Shown in pieces: positions 47,926-57,509 of a stretch of 64,000 bases of DNA. Numbering within the stretch: the first letter of the stretch is position 1; each line of letters starts with the position of its first letter. The DNA lies in contig NZ_JAJQVM010000012.1 of assembly GCF_021234875.1 (NCBI RefSeq), forward strand, positions 62,001 to 126,000, given 5' to 3'. The stretch is from Marinibactrum halimedae (GTDB lineage: Bacteria; Pseudomonadota; Gammaproteobacteria; Pseudomonadales; Cellvibrionaceae). A model generated the notes under the pieces. The model worked only from the letters and a program-made list of their open reading frames with translations. It was not told the DNA's origin and ran no database searches. The position numbers were made by a program, and so were the translations under genes.

Positions 47926-48061
47926 GTATTTTGATAATTATTCATAAGTTTATTGTAGAGAGTATCTTGATGTTATGCTTTGATTCATAAAGCCCATCAC
48001 AACCCTTATTTTGATTGTGATGGCTGTATCAGTTTAGACTGCTAAACTTTTAATCATTTAA

Positions 48062-49135
48062 CTACTCACTCTCTTCAAAATCAAAATTTCTCTCTTCCTC
48101 CCGAATTAATGCAATATCCATCACTACTCCCGCACTGGAGACGACTTTTGCTTGCTCCTCTTCCGTTAAATCATTGGGTTGGGCTGCGGCGTAGATGCGC
48201 AGTACTGGGATGGGAGATTCGTCACCGGGTAGTTGTGTTATGGCTAGGTGTGAACGTGCAGAGCTTAGGTGGCCAATACCTTCTCGTTGAAATCGTGAGG
48301 CAATTTCTTCAATGAGGGTACTGCGGCTTTTCGCATTACGTGGGTTTAGATTTCGTCCGTATTCCTCCATGCTTGACCAACCTTGAATTACTGCCACATT
48401 TAAGCCTTTAGCATCGTATTGAAGGGCGAGTTCTCCGGGGCCGGGTACCCAACCAAGCGTCTCGACTTGAAACCCGCGTTGAAATTGTACGAACTTCTCG
48501 ACCGGTGTGGTTTCTGTACGACGTTGGCCTCGTTTATCTTCGGAAGAGACCGACAAATTCACGGTTTTCACTGGCAACCGATTTTTGGCACTGGATGGCG
48601 GTTTTGGGATATTTTCAGGCGCGATTTTGAAAACATTGTCGACAAATGCCATGGCTTGTTCAAACACTTCTCTGTCGTCGATTTTCATCGTTTCTGGTAG
48701 CTGATCGGCAGAGCCTCGTTTTACAAAGCGTAACTGAGTTTGTGTGCCGTTGTTTTCATAGTTGAGAATGGAAAAGGCCTCTTTACCGTTGATATCTCCA
48801 GCCGTGATTTCGCATTTTGAGGGCAGTATTGAACAATTGCCGGATTTTTTAATGTCTCGAGCGTTTTCAAATACGGTTTCAATAACGTGATCAATATTGA
48901 GCGTTTTACTCAGTGGGTCGCCTAATTTAGGTTTTAATAACACTGCAGCCAACTCAGTATTATTTTCGGTAATGGTTTCTGGTAATCCTGCGGAAATTAA
49001 TCGGCTAAGTGCCGCTTTACTCAATATTTTTTCTTGTCGATCTGCTTCGTTAATTTGTGCCAATGCAGTTTGAGTCAGTAACGACAGCCCGATACCCGTA
49101 AGTGCGAATTGTAAAAATGTGTTTTTGATCGTCAT
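48062..49135 (-). CDS. Exported protein of unknown function, second gene of a pair
   Basis: The roughly 357-residue protein has a signal peptide (LTGIGLSLLTQTALA) and no family I recognise. The middle has a cysteine pair (GNCSILPSKCEI); the C-terminal half has a mixed alpha/beta character (GPGELALQYDAKGLNVAVIQ; VLRIYAAAQPNDLTEEEQ). ATG 49135 is chosen because AAGGA lies 8 bp upstream. It follows the DUF6345-like gene on the same strand with a gap of 43 bp, so they are likely co-transcribed and may form an enzyme/partner pair. Confidence 0.7.
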   Translation of the reverse strand: MTIKNTFLQFALTGIGLSLLTQTALAQINEADRQEKILSKAALSRLISAGLPETITENNTELAAVLLKPKLGDPLSKTLNIDHVIETVFENARDIKKSGNCSILPSKCEITAGDINGKEAFSILNYENNGTQTQLRFVKRGSADQLPETMKIDDREVFEQAMAFVDNVFKIAPENIPKPPSSAKNRLPVKTVNLSVSSEDKRGQRRTETTPVEKFVQFQRGFQVETLGWVPGPGELALQYDAKGLNVAVIQGWSSMEEYGRNLNPRNAKSRSTLIEEIASRFQREGIGHLSSARSHLAITQLPGDESPIPVLRIYAAAQPNDLTEEEQAKVVSSAGVVMDIALIREEERNFDFEESE

Positions 49136-49178
49136 AGCGTGTGTCCTTGTATGCAATATGAGTCAATGAAATGAAAAA

Positions 49179-50081
49179 TCAGTCTGCTGAAAAGGCGTTT
49201 TCGCCCACAGGGTTGCACCCAGGAATGTAGCGATAGGCGTAGGTATTATTGCTGCTTGGGTCGCTGAAGACGTAGTTGTAACGTTCGTTATTAATGCGAT
49301 TCAGAGCGTCTGTTCTACCGTTGCCAATGCTGTAGGCTACCGGGCATTGTTCTTGGCAAGTTCCAAACCAATTGAACGGGTCATACCCAGCACAACCAAC
49401 ACGGCTGTTGTACATATTGCTAACCCAGGCGCTTGCCATAGACGTACTGTGTGCGTCTGACACAAAATCACGATAGTCGTTATTGAAGCGAGAGCCGATC
49501 CACATAATGCCGTGAAAACCATCCCATTGATGGGCGCGTCGACCATTACTGGGTGAGTCTTCTGGGTCATGCATGGCTTCACGTATACCATCTAAGTTAT
49601 CGTCATCGGCACTGTAGCAAGACGATAGATGGATAAACTCCAAATCAAAGTCACCAACGTGCATTTCAGACGCATTGCCACCGCCATCCAATGCACAGTG
49701 CCCAAGCCAGCGTGTGCGCATTGTGCCGGCCCAATGGTCGCCGCTGTCTGAGCCGTGGGTGGCAATCATCGCGGCATCGGCTTCATCGACCCACAGGTGA
49801 TCTTCGCAGTTACTATTCCAGTCCGGGTCGCAAAAGCGCTTTAGGGTCATGCTTCCATTCGTGTATTGCCCATCTTTCTGATGGCCGAAGTTGCCCATTC
49901 GGTCGTACCAACGATCGACCATGTTGTCCCAGTGAGCAACATCATTGCTACCACAGCCACCTGAACTGGTCGGAACAAAGTCGCTGATGGCAAATACTTT
50001 TGCTTCAAGTGCCAGAGTTTGTGATGCTGCTGTGAGCAAGCAAAAGGCACTGGCTATCCCTGTAATGACTCTCAATGTCAT
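49179..50081 (-). CDS. Exported caspase-like (DUF6345-like) protein
   Basis: The 300-residue secreted protein (signal peptide ending SQTLA) has two blocks that look like the clan CD cysteine-peptidase dyad: a hydrophobic strand ending in a histidine-glycine (DAAMIATHGSDSG) and a later strand ending in serine-cysteine (LEFIHLSSCYSADD). It is rich in Cys, Trp and Asn. Overall it resembles the uncharacterised DUF6345 family. A GGAGAAAA ribosome site supports the start. A near-palindrome lies 45-65 bp upstream. Peptidase activity is an inference from motif layout. Confidence 0.6.
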   Translation of the reverse strand: MTLRVITGIASAFCLLTAASQTLALEAKVFAISDFVPTSSGGCGSNDVAHWDNMVDRWYDRMGNFGHQKDGQYTNGSMTLKRFCDPDWNSNCEDHLWVDEADAAMIATHGSDSGDHWAGTMRTRWLGHCALDGGGNASEMHVGDFDLEFIHLSSCYSADDDNLDGIREAMHDPEDSPSNGRRAHQWDGFHGIMWIGSRFNNDYRDFVSDAHSTSMASAWVSNMYNSRVGCAGYDPFNWFGTCQEQCPVAYSIGNGRTDALNRINNERYNYVFSDPSSNNTYAYRYIPGCNPVGENAFSAD

Positions 50082-50125
50082 AACGTTTTCTCCAAAGCGT
50101 ATTGATAGGAAAGGTTAGAAATCCT

Positions 50126-50146
50126 TGAACAGCGTTAACGCGTTCA
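50126..50146. promoter_or_regulatory. Near-perfect palindrome upstream of the caspase-like gene
   Basis: TGAAC-A-GCGTTAACGC-GTTCA is a 21-bp dyad with one unpaired base, 45 bp upstream of the minus-strand start. It looks like an operator. The rest of the 317-bp gap (50082-50398) to the divergent phosphatase gene shows nothing else. Confidence 0.45.
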
Positions 50147-50398
50147 TGGATAGATACAGAGAGAGATGAAAAATAAGGACAAAGAATGTGGGCGTAATTT
50201 GATCTTTTCGTAGTTTTTTGTGAGATGCGTCTCATTTTTTGTCGCTTTTATCTACGGTATAAATTCTATGGCAACTTTTTAGGCCATTTTCAGTATATCC
50301 CTTTTGTGATAATGCAATACTTCTTGAGCTAAGTGAGGTTGTGAAATTTGGCTTAAGGAAGGTAATGAAACTCAATGGGAATACAATGAGGTATCGAC

Positions 50399-51157
50399 AT
50401 GGCCAACACTAACGAGTTAAAACTAAATACTTACAGTCCAAGAAATAAGAAAAAATTTGCATTTACCAATTTGCAATGGGCATCGAATGGTGTAGTGGCC
50501 AGAAGTGCTCAACCCAACTATGAACATCGCGATGGAAACCATACATTGAGCCCTGTGGATGTCAGTTTTTTACGCTACCAGAGAATTGCAACGGTCATTG
50601 GTGCAAATAAATTCCCATTGGATGACGATGGACAAAAGCGACTCAATAATTTGGGAATACAGTATCACCACAGAGGGCTTAAGGATTTTCGTGCGCCAAC
50701 GGTGGATGTGATCAAAGACGTTGCGAACAAAATTCAAGCCGCAAGAAGTAAAGGCGGCGCGACGCTCGTCTATTGCGGTTTTGGTGCGGGGCGTACGGGT
50801 ACTTATGTTGCCGGTTGGGCGGTATTACATTATTACATGCCGTTGGGGGCGAATCTTGAAGAGGTATGCACGGAGGCTTTTCTTAAGCAACAATTTGGTG
50901 TTGAAACCCCGGCTCAAGTGAATGCCATTCGAGCCGCAGCCAATCTGTCTGTAACGAATACCTCACCTTATAATTCTGGAGCGGCAAACTCCAGCGCTGG
51001 CGGTTTTTGGGGCCAGGCGGCTAGCTCAGGTAATGTCAACTTTGCTGCCGGTAGCAGTGGTGCTTCATGGATGCCGCCTCATCTCAAAGGGTCGAATAGA
51101 AACGACTTTGCTATGGATGGTTTTGGTATGGATGATTTCCCTATGGATGGTTTTTAG
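50399..51157 (+). CDS. Protein-tyrosine/dual-specificity phosphatase-like protein
   Basis: The 252-residue protein has the CX5R phosphatase loop as CGFGAGRTGT, with the catalytic cysteine at residue 126 and arginine at 132, and a candidate general acid in GLKDFRAPT about 35 residues before. The residue before the cysteine is tyrosine instead of the usual histidine (VYCGFGAGR). After residue 180 the sequence becomes Gly/Ser/Asn-rich and ends in MDGF/MDDF repeats. No signal peptide is seen. It could be a regulatory phosphatase or an effector; the tail is unlike housekeeping members. Confidence 0.75.
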   Translation: MANTNELKLNTYSPRNKKKFAFTNLQWASNGVVARSAQPNYEHRDGNHTLSPVDVSFLRYQRIATVIGANKFPLDDDGQKRLNNLGIQYHHRGLKDFRAPTVDVIKDVANKIQAARSKGGATLVYCGFGAGRTGTYVAGWAVLHYYMPLGANLEEVCTEAFLKQQFGVETPAQVNAIRAAANLSVTNTSPYNSGAANSSAGGFWGQAASSGNVNFAAGSSGASWMPPHLKGSNRNDFAMDGFGMDDFPMDGF

Positions 51158-51209
51158 GGTTAAAAAATGGGCCTGCTCGTTATCGATGAAGCATGAGTTT
51201 TTGAGTCAA

Positions 51210-51335
51210 TGTTCATAAAATCTGTGTTCATAAAACCCACTTTCATAATGTAGGTGTGATGATGCAGGCCATCTTATATCTGATTATAGAAGCAATTTAT
51301 AGAAACAACTTATAGAAACACTTTATAGAAACAAC
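51210..51335. repeat. Two sets of short tandem repeats after the phosphatase gene
   Basis: TGTTCATAAAATCTG/TGTTCATAAAACCCA (15 bp, twice, 51210-51239) is followed by four 13-bp copies of TTATAGAAACAAC (51284, 51297, 51310, 51323, with small changes). Both sets are non-coding and lie 53-180 bp past the stop. Confidence 0.85.
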
Positions 51336-51445
51336 GGTATAAACTTTTTCTTCAACATGGATGTTGTCGTGTTCGTTATGTGTGAACCATTAATCACTTT
51401 CCATAAAATGGTTGTATTGCAAGATTAGGAAACCTCTCTCTTTTA

Positions 51446-52276
51446 TTAAGGGCTATTGCGGTTTTTTTGATTGGCTTTGGCAATAGTGGCAATGTCTTTT
51501 ATCCATGCCTGAGTTACTATTTTCAAACCCGATTTCATACCTTCAATAGAGGCGGTTGTGAGTTTTTGTGCAGCAGGTTGAGACAAGAAAGCGGCGTATT
51601 TATCCATACTTTTATCATCAAACGACCGGTAAGTATGTACCATGGTGGCGTGAATGAAAGGCTCCATTTGGGCGTTCATTTGAGGCTTCATGGCTTCAAT
51701 TCTGGCCCGGTATTGAGATGGATCAATGGATGAACTCGGATCTTCCATTGATGAAAAGGCAGTAAACATTGACTCCATGGTGAAAAGTTGAATGTCAACG
51801 GCTGTGTCTGTCATGCCGACAGCCTTGTCCAGTTTCTTTGCCAGCTCTACACGCTTTTCATTGCTGAGCAAGGTTTGCAATTGATTGGCGACCGTTTGGG
51901 AGGCCTCTATCGTCGAAGCACTGTTTTCTGCTGCTGTTAATCCTTTTCCCAAGTCTGATTGATACCAAGTCAGAAGCGTTTTAATGTCTTCTTTCGACAA
52001 TGCTTTTTTTAAGGCGGTGTGAGTTTTTTCAATAATAATGGAGGGTAAAATGGCTTGATCCACCGATTTTAGAAGGGCGTCTTTATTCGGGGCATTTTTT
52101 TGTGCTAGGCCTTGCTCAAATCCGGCTTTCATGGTCTTGGGCAGTTCATTGATTTGCTCTGTAATACCCGCTACTTCCATTAAGGTATGGATGTCTGATG
52201 CGCTATGGACGGATGTTGAGCAACAAAGCAGAATGGTGAAAAAAAGAACATTGAATGTGTGAAAATGCAGTTTCAT
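51446..52276 (-). CDS. Exported DUF2059-like protein
   Basis: The roughly 276-residue protein has a signal peptide (ending STSVHSA) and two helical repeats: LLTWYQSDLGKGLTAAENSAS and YAAFLSQPAAQKLTTASIEGMK, the pattern of DUF2059-type periplasmic proteins (one copy ends each half). Function of the family is unknown. ATG 52276 is chosen over one 30 bp upstream because GGGAG lies at the right distance. It is monocistronic. Confidence 0.75.
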   Translation of the reverse strand: MKLHFHTFNVLFFTILLCCSTSVHSASDIHTLMEVAGITEQINELPKTMKAGFEQGLAQKNAPNKDALLKSVDQAILPSIIIEKTHTALKKALSKEDIKTLLTWYQSDLGKGLTAAENSASTIEASQTVANQLQTLLSNEKRVELAKKLDKAVGMTDTAVDIQLFTMESMFTAFSSMEDPSSSIDPSQYRARIEAMKPQMNAQMEPFIHATMVHTYRSFDDKSMDKYAAFLSQPAAQKLTTASIEGMKSGLKIVTQAWIKDIATIAKANQKNRNSP

Positions 52277-52376
52277 GGAGTCTCCCAAAATAGACATTGT
52301 CATCATAATGGGGGTAAGTGTATTCCACCGTTATGCATAAAGAAATCCCAGCACGCCCTCGTCGTCCTCGACCTAT

Positions 52377-52808
52377 TTATTTTCTCGTTTTCATGTCCTC
52401 TTGTGGGGGAGGTGTTGGGCAACAGAATCCCTTTTGGCAGGGTTGGCATCGGGCTTTACCTGTTAACCATTTCGACAAAGTAAAACGATGCACCGCAAAT
52501 AAGTTGTACATTGCATCTGCCAATACACGTATTAGAGGCCACCGAAGAGGGGCGGTTAGCCACCCTCGTCCTACCCGACTCCATGCTGCATGAGTGACGT
52601 CTAACCCTAATAGAATTTTCCCCGATTCATCCATGGCATGTAACTTTGCTAAGGCCGACGCTTTATTTATAGCGGGGTAGTCGAGCGTAAACTGTTCTGA
52701 ATGAATATCGACCAGATTAATGTCGTTCTTGTGATCTTTCCGTTTCAGGCTGTCCATCTCAATCACACAGAGCGGACATTGGCTGTCATAAAAGAGTATT
52801 AAAGGCAT
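52377..52808 (-). CDS. DCC-family thiol-disulfide oxidoreductase-like protein
   Basis: The 143-residue protein opens with the DCC (DUF393) signature YDSQCPLC, a thioredoxin-like CxxC active site, and has the typical GLDVTHAAWSRVGRG segment. The C-terminus adds four more cysteines (RCQPCQKGFCC). It is cytoplasmic or membrane-associated. Its partner and substrate are unknown. It is transcribed alone, 100 bp upstream of the DUF2059-like gene on the same strand. Confidence 0.88.
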   Translation of the reverse strand: MPLILFYDSQCPLCVIEMDSLKRKDHKNDINLVDIHSEQFTLDYPAINKASALAKLHAMDESGKILLGLDVTHAAWSRVGRGWLTAPLRWPLIRVLADAMYNLFAVHRFTLSKWLTGKARCQPCQKGFCCPTPPPQEDMKTRK

Positions 52809-53174
52809 AAGCTGAAGTTCAGTACGACGGCTGGCGTTGCGTCTGTCAATTCCGTTAAGTGTTAGCCGTACTATACGCTAACCAACAAAAGGTTGGATTT
52901 AGCGCTAAAGTAAAAGAAGTTTTTAGTAAGGCGTCTTTGTCATGTCAACGCTATTCATTTGGAAGGGGTATAAGTGGAAGGGGTACAAATAGAAGGTGAC
53001 TTAAGGTGTTGGCGTAAGACGCGACTTTAGCCGAATCCTATGGCGCTTTAGTTGACTTTAGTACTTGCTAATACCACCATAATTTCAAGTAATCGATAAC
53101 CGGGTTGTGATTTAGGCCTTGATGGTGTCGATCCTGTTCTTGGTCAGATTTGTTTATTCATTTGGGTGATTAAT
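52809..53174. other. Intergenic upstream of the RND efflux pair
   Basis: This 366-bp gap should hold the promoters of the divergent DCC and efflux genes. It contains a 15-bp duplication (TGGAAGGGGTATAAG / TGGAAGGGGTACAAA at 52960-52989, with a partial third copy). No clear TetR-type operator was seen. Confidence 0.5.
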
Positions 53175-54332
53175 ATGAGGGTTGCAGTGACTCAATTTCC
53201 ATTATTACGAAACATTGGTATTCGACTTCTTCTTGGATTGGGGCTAGGGGGGGCGCTCTTCACAGGGCTTAGTGGTTGTGCGGAAGAAAATGTGGTGGTT
53301 GAGAAAAAACCACGTCCGATTGCTTGGGTACAAGTTTCCACCTCTGAGATGTCTCAAGTTCGACGAATATCCGGTATTTTACAGGCGGCCGAAAGTGCCC
53401 AACTGAGTTTTCAGGTGACGGGTAAAATAAAGTCGGTGCCTGCGCGTTTGGGAGATCAAGTTAAAGCCGGGGATGTGTTAGCTGAGTTGGATGAAAGCAG
53501 CTATGAGTTAAACGTGAAAGCGGCGAATGCCCAAGTGCATGAATCAGAAGCAGCGGTTCGTGAAGCCACCAATGAGTTTGAACGGCAGGCCAATTTGTAC
53601 GAAAAAGGATGGGTGTCAAAAGCACTGTATGACGATGCGGAGACGGCGTTGGAGAGTGCGAAAAGCACCCTTGAAGTGGCTCAGGCTCAGTTAGATTTGG
53701 CAAATAAAGATTTACGTGATGCGGTGTTGCGGGCGCCCTACGATGGCACCATTACCGCACGAAACATTGAACCTTCTCAACAAGTGTCAGCAGGGCAATC
53801 GTGCTTTGAAATTGAAGGTCAGGGTGGTTTAGAAATTTCTGTGGTGGCGCCGGAAACGATTGTTGGTCAAATGCAATACAGCGATGTATTCAAAGCGTCT
53901 TTTCCTGCCATACCTGATTTAACGTTGGATGCTCGAATCACTGAAATCGGTTCCCAAGCCGAAGCGGCAAATGCTTTCCCAATTACCTTGTTTGTGCAAG
54001 ATTCTCCTGCCATTTTGCGTGCTGGTATGAGTGCAGAAGTGGACTTTACGTACATGGGTACGGGGCGCACCGGCTATACCGGCCCTGCGATTCGTGTACC
54101 AATGAGCGCATTAGTTGCCGGAGAGGGGCAGACGTCGTTTGCGTTTGTTTACGATGAATCAACCTCAACGGTCCAACGTCGTGCAGTGCAAACAGAGAAT
54201 ATCATTAATAATGAAATGTTGATTTCGTCTGGTCTGGAAGATGGTGAAATTATTGCCTCGGCAGGGGTTGTGTATTTATACGATGGTCAAGAAGTCACAC
54301 TGTTAAATCGTGGACCTCGCGTTTTCAATTAA
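53175..54332 (+). CDS. RND efflux periplasmic adaptor (membrane fusion lipoprotein)
   Basis: The 385-residue protein has a lipoprotein signal (FTGLSGCAEE) and the adaptor domain order: barrel-sandwich/lipoyl half (GKIKSVPARLGDQVKAGDVL), long alpha-hairpin (about 100-165), second lipoyl half (LRAPYDGTITARNIEP), beta-barrel and membrane-proximal domain. It links the inner-membrane pump encoded 90 bp downstream to an outer-membrane channel. The ATG at 53175 is preferred over a GTG 9 bp upstream. No outer-membrane channel gene or regulator is next to it. Confidence 0.92.
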   Translation: MRVAVTQFPLLRNIGIRLLLGLGLGGALFTGLSGCAEENVVVEKKPRPIAWVQVSTSEMSQVRRISGILQAAESAQLSFQVTGKIKSVPARLGDQVKAGDVLAELDESSYELNVKAANAQVHESEAAVREATNEFERQANLYEKGWVSKALYDDAETALESAKSTLEVAQAQLDLANKDLRDAVLRAPYDGTITARNIEPSQQVSAGQSCFEIEGQGGLEISVVAPETIVGQMQYSDVFKASFPAIPDLTLDARITEIGSQAEAANAFPITLFVQDSPAILRAGMSAEVDFTYMGTGRTGYTGPAIRVPMSALVAGEGQTSFAFVYDESTSTVQRRAVQTENIINNEMLISSGLEDGEIIASAGVVYLYDGQEVTLLNRGPRVFN

Positions 54333-54422
54333 TGCCTTACTGTATTTTCTACCATAAAAAGGCATAACTCTAATGACTTTTCCACTTTATTCTGGTGTTT
54401 CATGCCAAAGGGGGCACGTGGT

Positions 54423-57400
54423 ATGACCTTGACCACAGTATTTTTTAATTATCGCCGACTGGTATTTATGGTTCTGGCGATTGTATTGTTGTATGGCGTT
54501 TCTAGCTATTTTACGCTTCCCGCTCAGGAAGACCCGAAAATTCTGATCCGTGAAGCGTTAGTTATTACGCGTTATCCGGGCTTAAACCCTGAGCGTGTAG
54601 AGGAACTTATTACTCGAAAATTGGAACGTGAAATTCGAAAAATACCCGAAATAGAGAGAATTACTTCCAGCTCTACTATCGGACAATCGATTATTCATGT
54701 AGAAATTCAAGACCGTTTCACTAATTTAAATGCGATTTGGCAAAACTTGCGCAATAAAGTGAATTCGGCTCAATCGTTGTTGCCAGAAGGAACCGGACGC
54801 TCGGTGGTGAATGATGAATTCGGCGAAGTGGCCGTGGTGACTTTGGCGCTTTCAGCAGAAGGGTTCGAAATGGCCGCCATGAATGATATGGCTAAGCATA
54901 TTCGTGACACTCTGTATACGGTTCCTGGCACCAATAAAATTGATGTGTTTGGGGTGCAGGATGAACGAATTTTTTTAGAAATTTCTAATGCAAAGCTGGC
55001 TCAATTAGGCGTGTCGCCGAATCAGTTGCTGAATATATTACAAAATCAAAATATCATTCGTCCTGGTGGAGCGGTAGATACAGGACAACAAAGCTTTGTT
55101 ATTGAGCCGACGGGTAATTTTGAATCTGTTGACGATATTGCTAACACATTAGTGTCTTTGCCGGGAACGGACGATGTTGTTCCTATTTCCGATATTGTGA
55201 ATATTCGTCGTGACTACATTGACCCACCGAACGAGTCTTCTTATTTTAATGGTAAAGAATCCATTATTTTCGCCATTTCCATGTTGTCGGGGAATAATTT
55301 ATTAGAGTATGCGCCTAGAGTAAAAGCCAAAATTGAAGAATTACAGGATACCATTCCTGTGGGCTTTAATTTGGATATTGCTACTTATCAGGCAGATCAA
55401 GTAGCGAAGACAGTGTTTGGTGTTTCGACTAACGTAGGGCAAACGTTAGTGATTGTACTTGTGGTTGTTATTCTATTTTTGGGAATGCGAACCGGATTAA
55501 TTGTTGGCACTATTGTTCCCTGTGTGATGTTGGCAACCTTGGCCATTATGAATATCAGTGGTATGGCGTTGGAGCGGATGAGCTTGGCAACACTCATTAT
55601 CGCATTAGGCCTGTTGGTGGATAATGGTATTGTGATCGCGGAAGAATTTAAGCGATTACTTGAGATGGGGCGATCTCGAGAAGAGGCCATGGAAGCATGT
55701 GGTCGTGAATTGACCGTACCTTTATTGGTGTCATCGTTGACAACCATTCTTGTTTTTCTTCCTTTAATGTTGGCGGAACACGCGGCTGGTGAATACACAC
55801 GATCGATATCTTTGGTGATATTGATATCGCTGATGACCTCTTGGGTGCTGGCCTTAGGGGTGACACCAACGCTCTGTTATTACTTCCTGAAAATTGATCC
55901 GAAAAAAATAGCAAAAAACAGTGACGATTCGAACGATGGCAAACTTACCGTGATGGATCGAATTTACAATGGGTATCGAGTCTTCTTGCATCGCATTTTG
56001 TATCATCGAATTTTATTTTTAATGTCAATGTTAGGGCTTTTTCTAGCAACTGGCGTGTTAATGGGTTTTGTTCCTCAGCAATTTTTCCCAGATTCAGATC
56101 GTTCTCAAATTCTGGTCTACACAGAACTGCCTTCCAACACCTCTGCTCGAACAACAGACCGCGAAATGCGAAAAGCCTTTTCCTGGCTGGGAGATAAACA
56201 GGTGTTTCCTCATATTGAATCGGTATCCGGTTATGTGGGGTACGGTGGGCCACGATTTGTGTTGTCTTTATCACCCGAAGACCCTGCTGAGAATAAAGGT
56301 TTTATGGTGGTGAATATCGATGAATTGGAAAACGTTGATACCACAATCGATAAGTTACGAACTGGTTTTTCTGAACAGTTTCCAGAGATGTTTGTGCGTG
56401 TTACGCGTATGTTTTTGGGGCCAAGTGATTCCAGTAAATTAGAAGTACAGGTGAAAGGGCCGGATGCGGATGTCATCTACCATAAAGCTCAAGAAATTGC
56501 CGCTTTACTGCGAGATGTGCCTGGTACAATTGATGTTCGTACAAATTGGGAAAATCGTATTACTAACGTCATTGTGGACGTTGATCAGCAACGTGCTCGA
56601 CGTGCGGGTGTGACATCATCAGACATTGCTAACTCTATGCAAGGATATTTTGATGGCACCATGGTGACGGAGTTTAGAGATGGCGGGGATATTATTCCTA
56701 TCATCATGCGGGCGGAAGAAACAGAAAGAATGAATTTAGATCGTATGCGATCGATGAACGTCTATTCTTCTGCGGAAAACACCAATGTGCCGTTATTTCA
56801 GATAGCGGATTTCAAACCTCAAAATCGTTATGCTCGAATAGAAAGGGAAGACATGTTTCGTACAGTGACGGTAGAGGCGAAAAGTTTACTTTATACCGCA
56901 GAAGATTTAAAAGCGTTGGTGGATGCAGATATTCAAGCGGCGGGTGAGGATTTACCACTCAATCATCATATTGAATACGACGGTGTGATTGCCGAATCTG
57001 CTGATGCTCAAAAAGCGTTATCGGCGTCTGTGCCAATGATTTTAGGTATTATTGTGGTATTACTGGTATGGCAATTTAATTCTTACCGGAAACCCGGCAT
57101 TATAATCGTGACCATACCACTGGCGTTAATTGGCGCGGTATTGGGTTTATTGGTGACTAACTCTGCATTTGGCTTTATGGTAACTTTAGGGCTGTACTCA
57201 CTGGCCGGTATTATTATTAATAATGCCATTGTTTTAATTGAGCGTATTGAGCTAGAGATGGAAGCAGGCTTAGAGCCTTACGATGCCATTGTGAATGCGT
57301 GCTTAATTCGTTTACGGCCTATTACAATGACAACTATTACAACCGTATTGGGTTTGTTGCCATTAATTCTTGCAAATGATCCTTTATTTTACGGAATGTC

Positions 57401-57509
57401 TAATGCCATGGCGTTTGGATTGGGTATTGGTACTTTGCTTACATTGGGTGTTGTGCCAGTCTTATACGCTATTTTCTACAAAATTCCTGCTCCGCATCGT
57501 TCTGTATAA
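54423..57509 (+). CDS. RND efflux pump, inner-membrane permease
   Basis: The 1,028-residue pump has the RND layout: helix 1 (VFMVLAIVLLYGVSSYF), porter domain, helices 2-6 with the proton-relay motif in GLLVDNGIVIAEE, a second porter domain and helices 8-12 (GIIINNAIVLIERIELE; TTVLGLLPLIL). Sequence style places it with the HAE1/efflux clade of drug or metabolite exporters rather than the metal type. The start at 54423 follows an AAAGGGGG site; the frame extends back to 54402. It forms a two-gene operon with the adaptor. Confidence 0.93.
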   Translation: MTLTTVFFNYRRLVFMVLAIVLLYGVSSYFTLPAQEDPKILIREALVITRYPGLNPERVEELITRKLEREIRKIPEIERITSSSTIGQSIIHVEIQDRFTNLNAIWQNLRNKVNSAQSLLPEGTGRSVVNDEFGEVAVVTLALSAEGFEMAAMNDMAKHIRDTLYTVPGTNKIDVFGVQDERIFLEISNAKLAQLGVSPNQLLNILQNQNIIRPGGAVDTGQQSFVIEPTGNFESVDDIANTLVSLPGTDDVVPISDIVNIRRDYIDPPNESSYFNGKESIIFAISMLSGNNLLEYAPRVKAKIEELQDTIPVGFNLDIATYQADQVAKTVFGVSTNVGQTLVIVLVVVILFLGMRTGLIVGTIVPCVMLATLAIMNISGMALERMSLATLIIALGLLVDNGIVIAEEFKRLLEMGRSREEAMEACGRELTVPLLVSSLTTILVFLPLMLAEHAAGEYTRSISLVILISLMTSWVLALGVTPTLCYYFLKIDPKKIAKNSDDSNDGKLTVMDRIYNGYRVFLHRILYHRILFLMSMLGLFLATGVLMGFVPQQFFPDSDRSQILVYTELPSNTSARTTDREMRKAFSWLGDKQVFPHIESVSGYVGYGGPRFVLSLSPEDPAENKGFMVVNIDELENVDTTIDKLRTGFSEQFPEMFVRVTRMFLGPSDSSKLEVQVKGPDADVIYHKAQEIAALLRDVPGTIDVRTNWENRITNVIVDVDQQRARRAGVTSSDIANSMQGYFDGTMVTEFRDGGDIIPIIMRAEETERMNLDRMRSMNVYSSAENTNVPLFQIADFKPQNRYARIEREDMFRTVTVEAKSLLYTAEDLKALVDADIQAAGEDLPLNHHIEYDGVIAESADAQKALSASVPMILGIIVVLLVWQFNSYRKPGIIIVTIPLALIGAVLGLLVTNSAFGFMVTLGLYSLAGIIINNAIVLIERIELEMEAGLEPYDAIVNACLIRLRPITMTTITTVLGLLPLILANDPLFYGMSNAMAFGLGIGTLLTLGVVPVLYAIFYKIPAPHRSV

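Noticed and set aside
47690-48061. Large inverted repeat after flhB first read as a transcription terminator
   Set aside because: The arms are 176 bp apart and flanked by direct repeats, which fits a transposable element and not a terminator hairpin.
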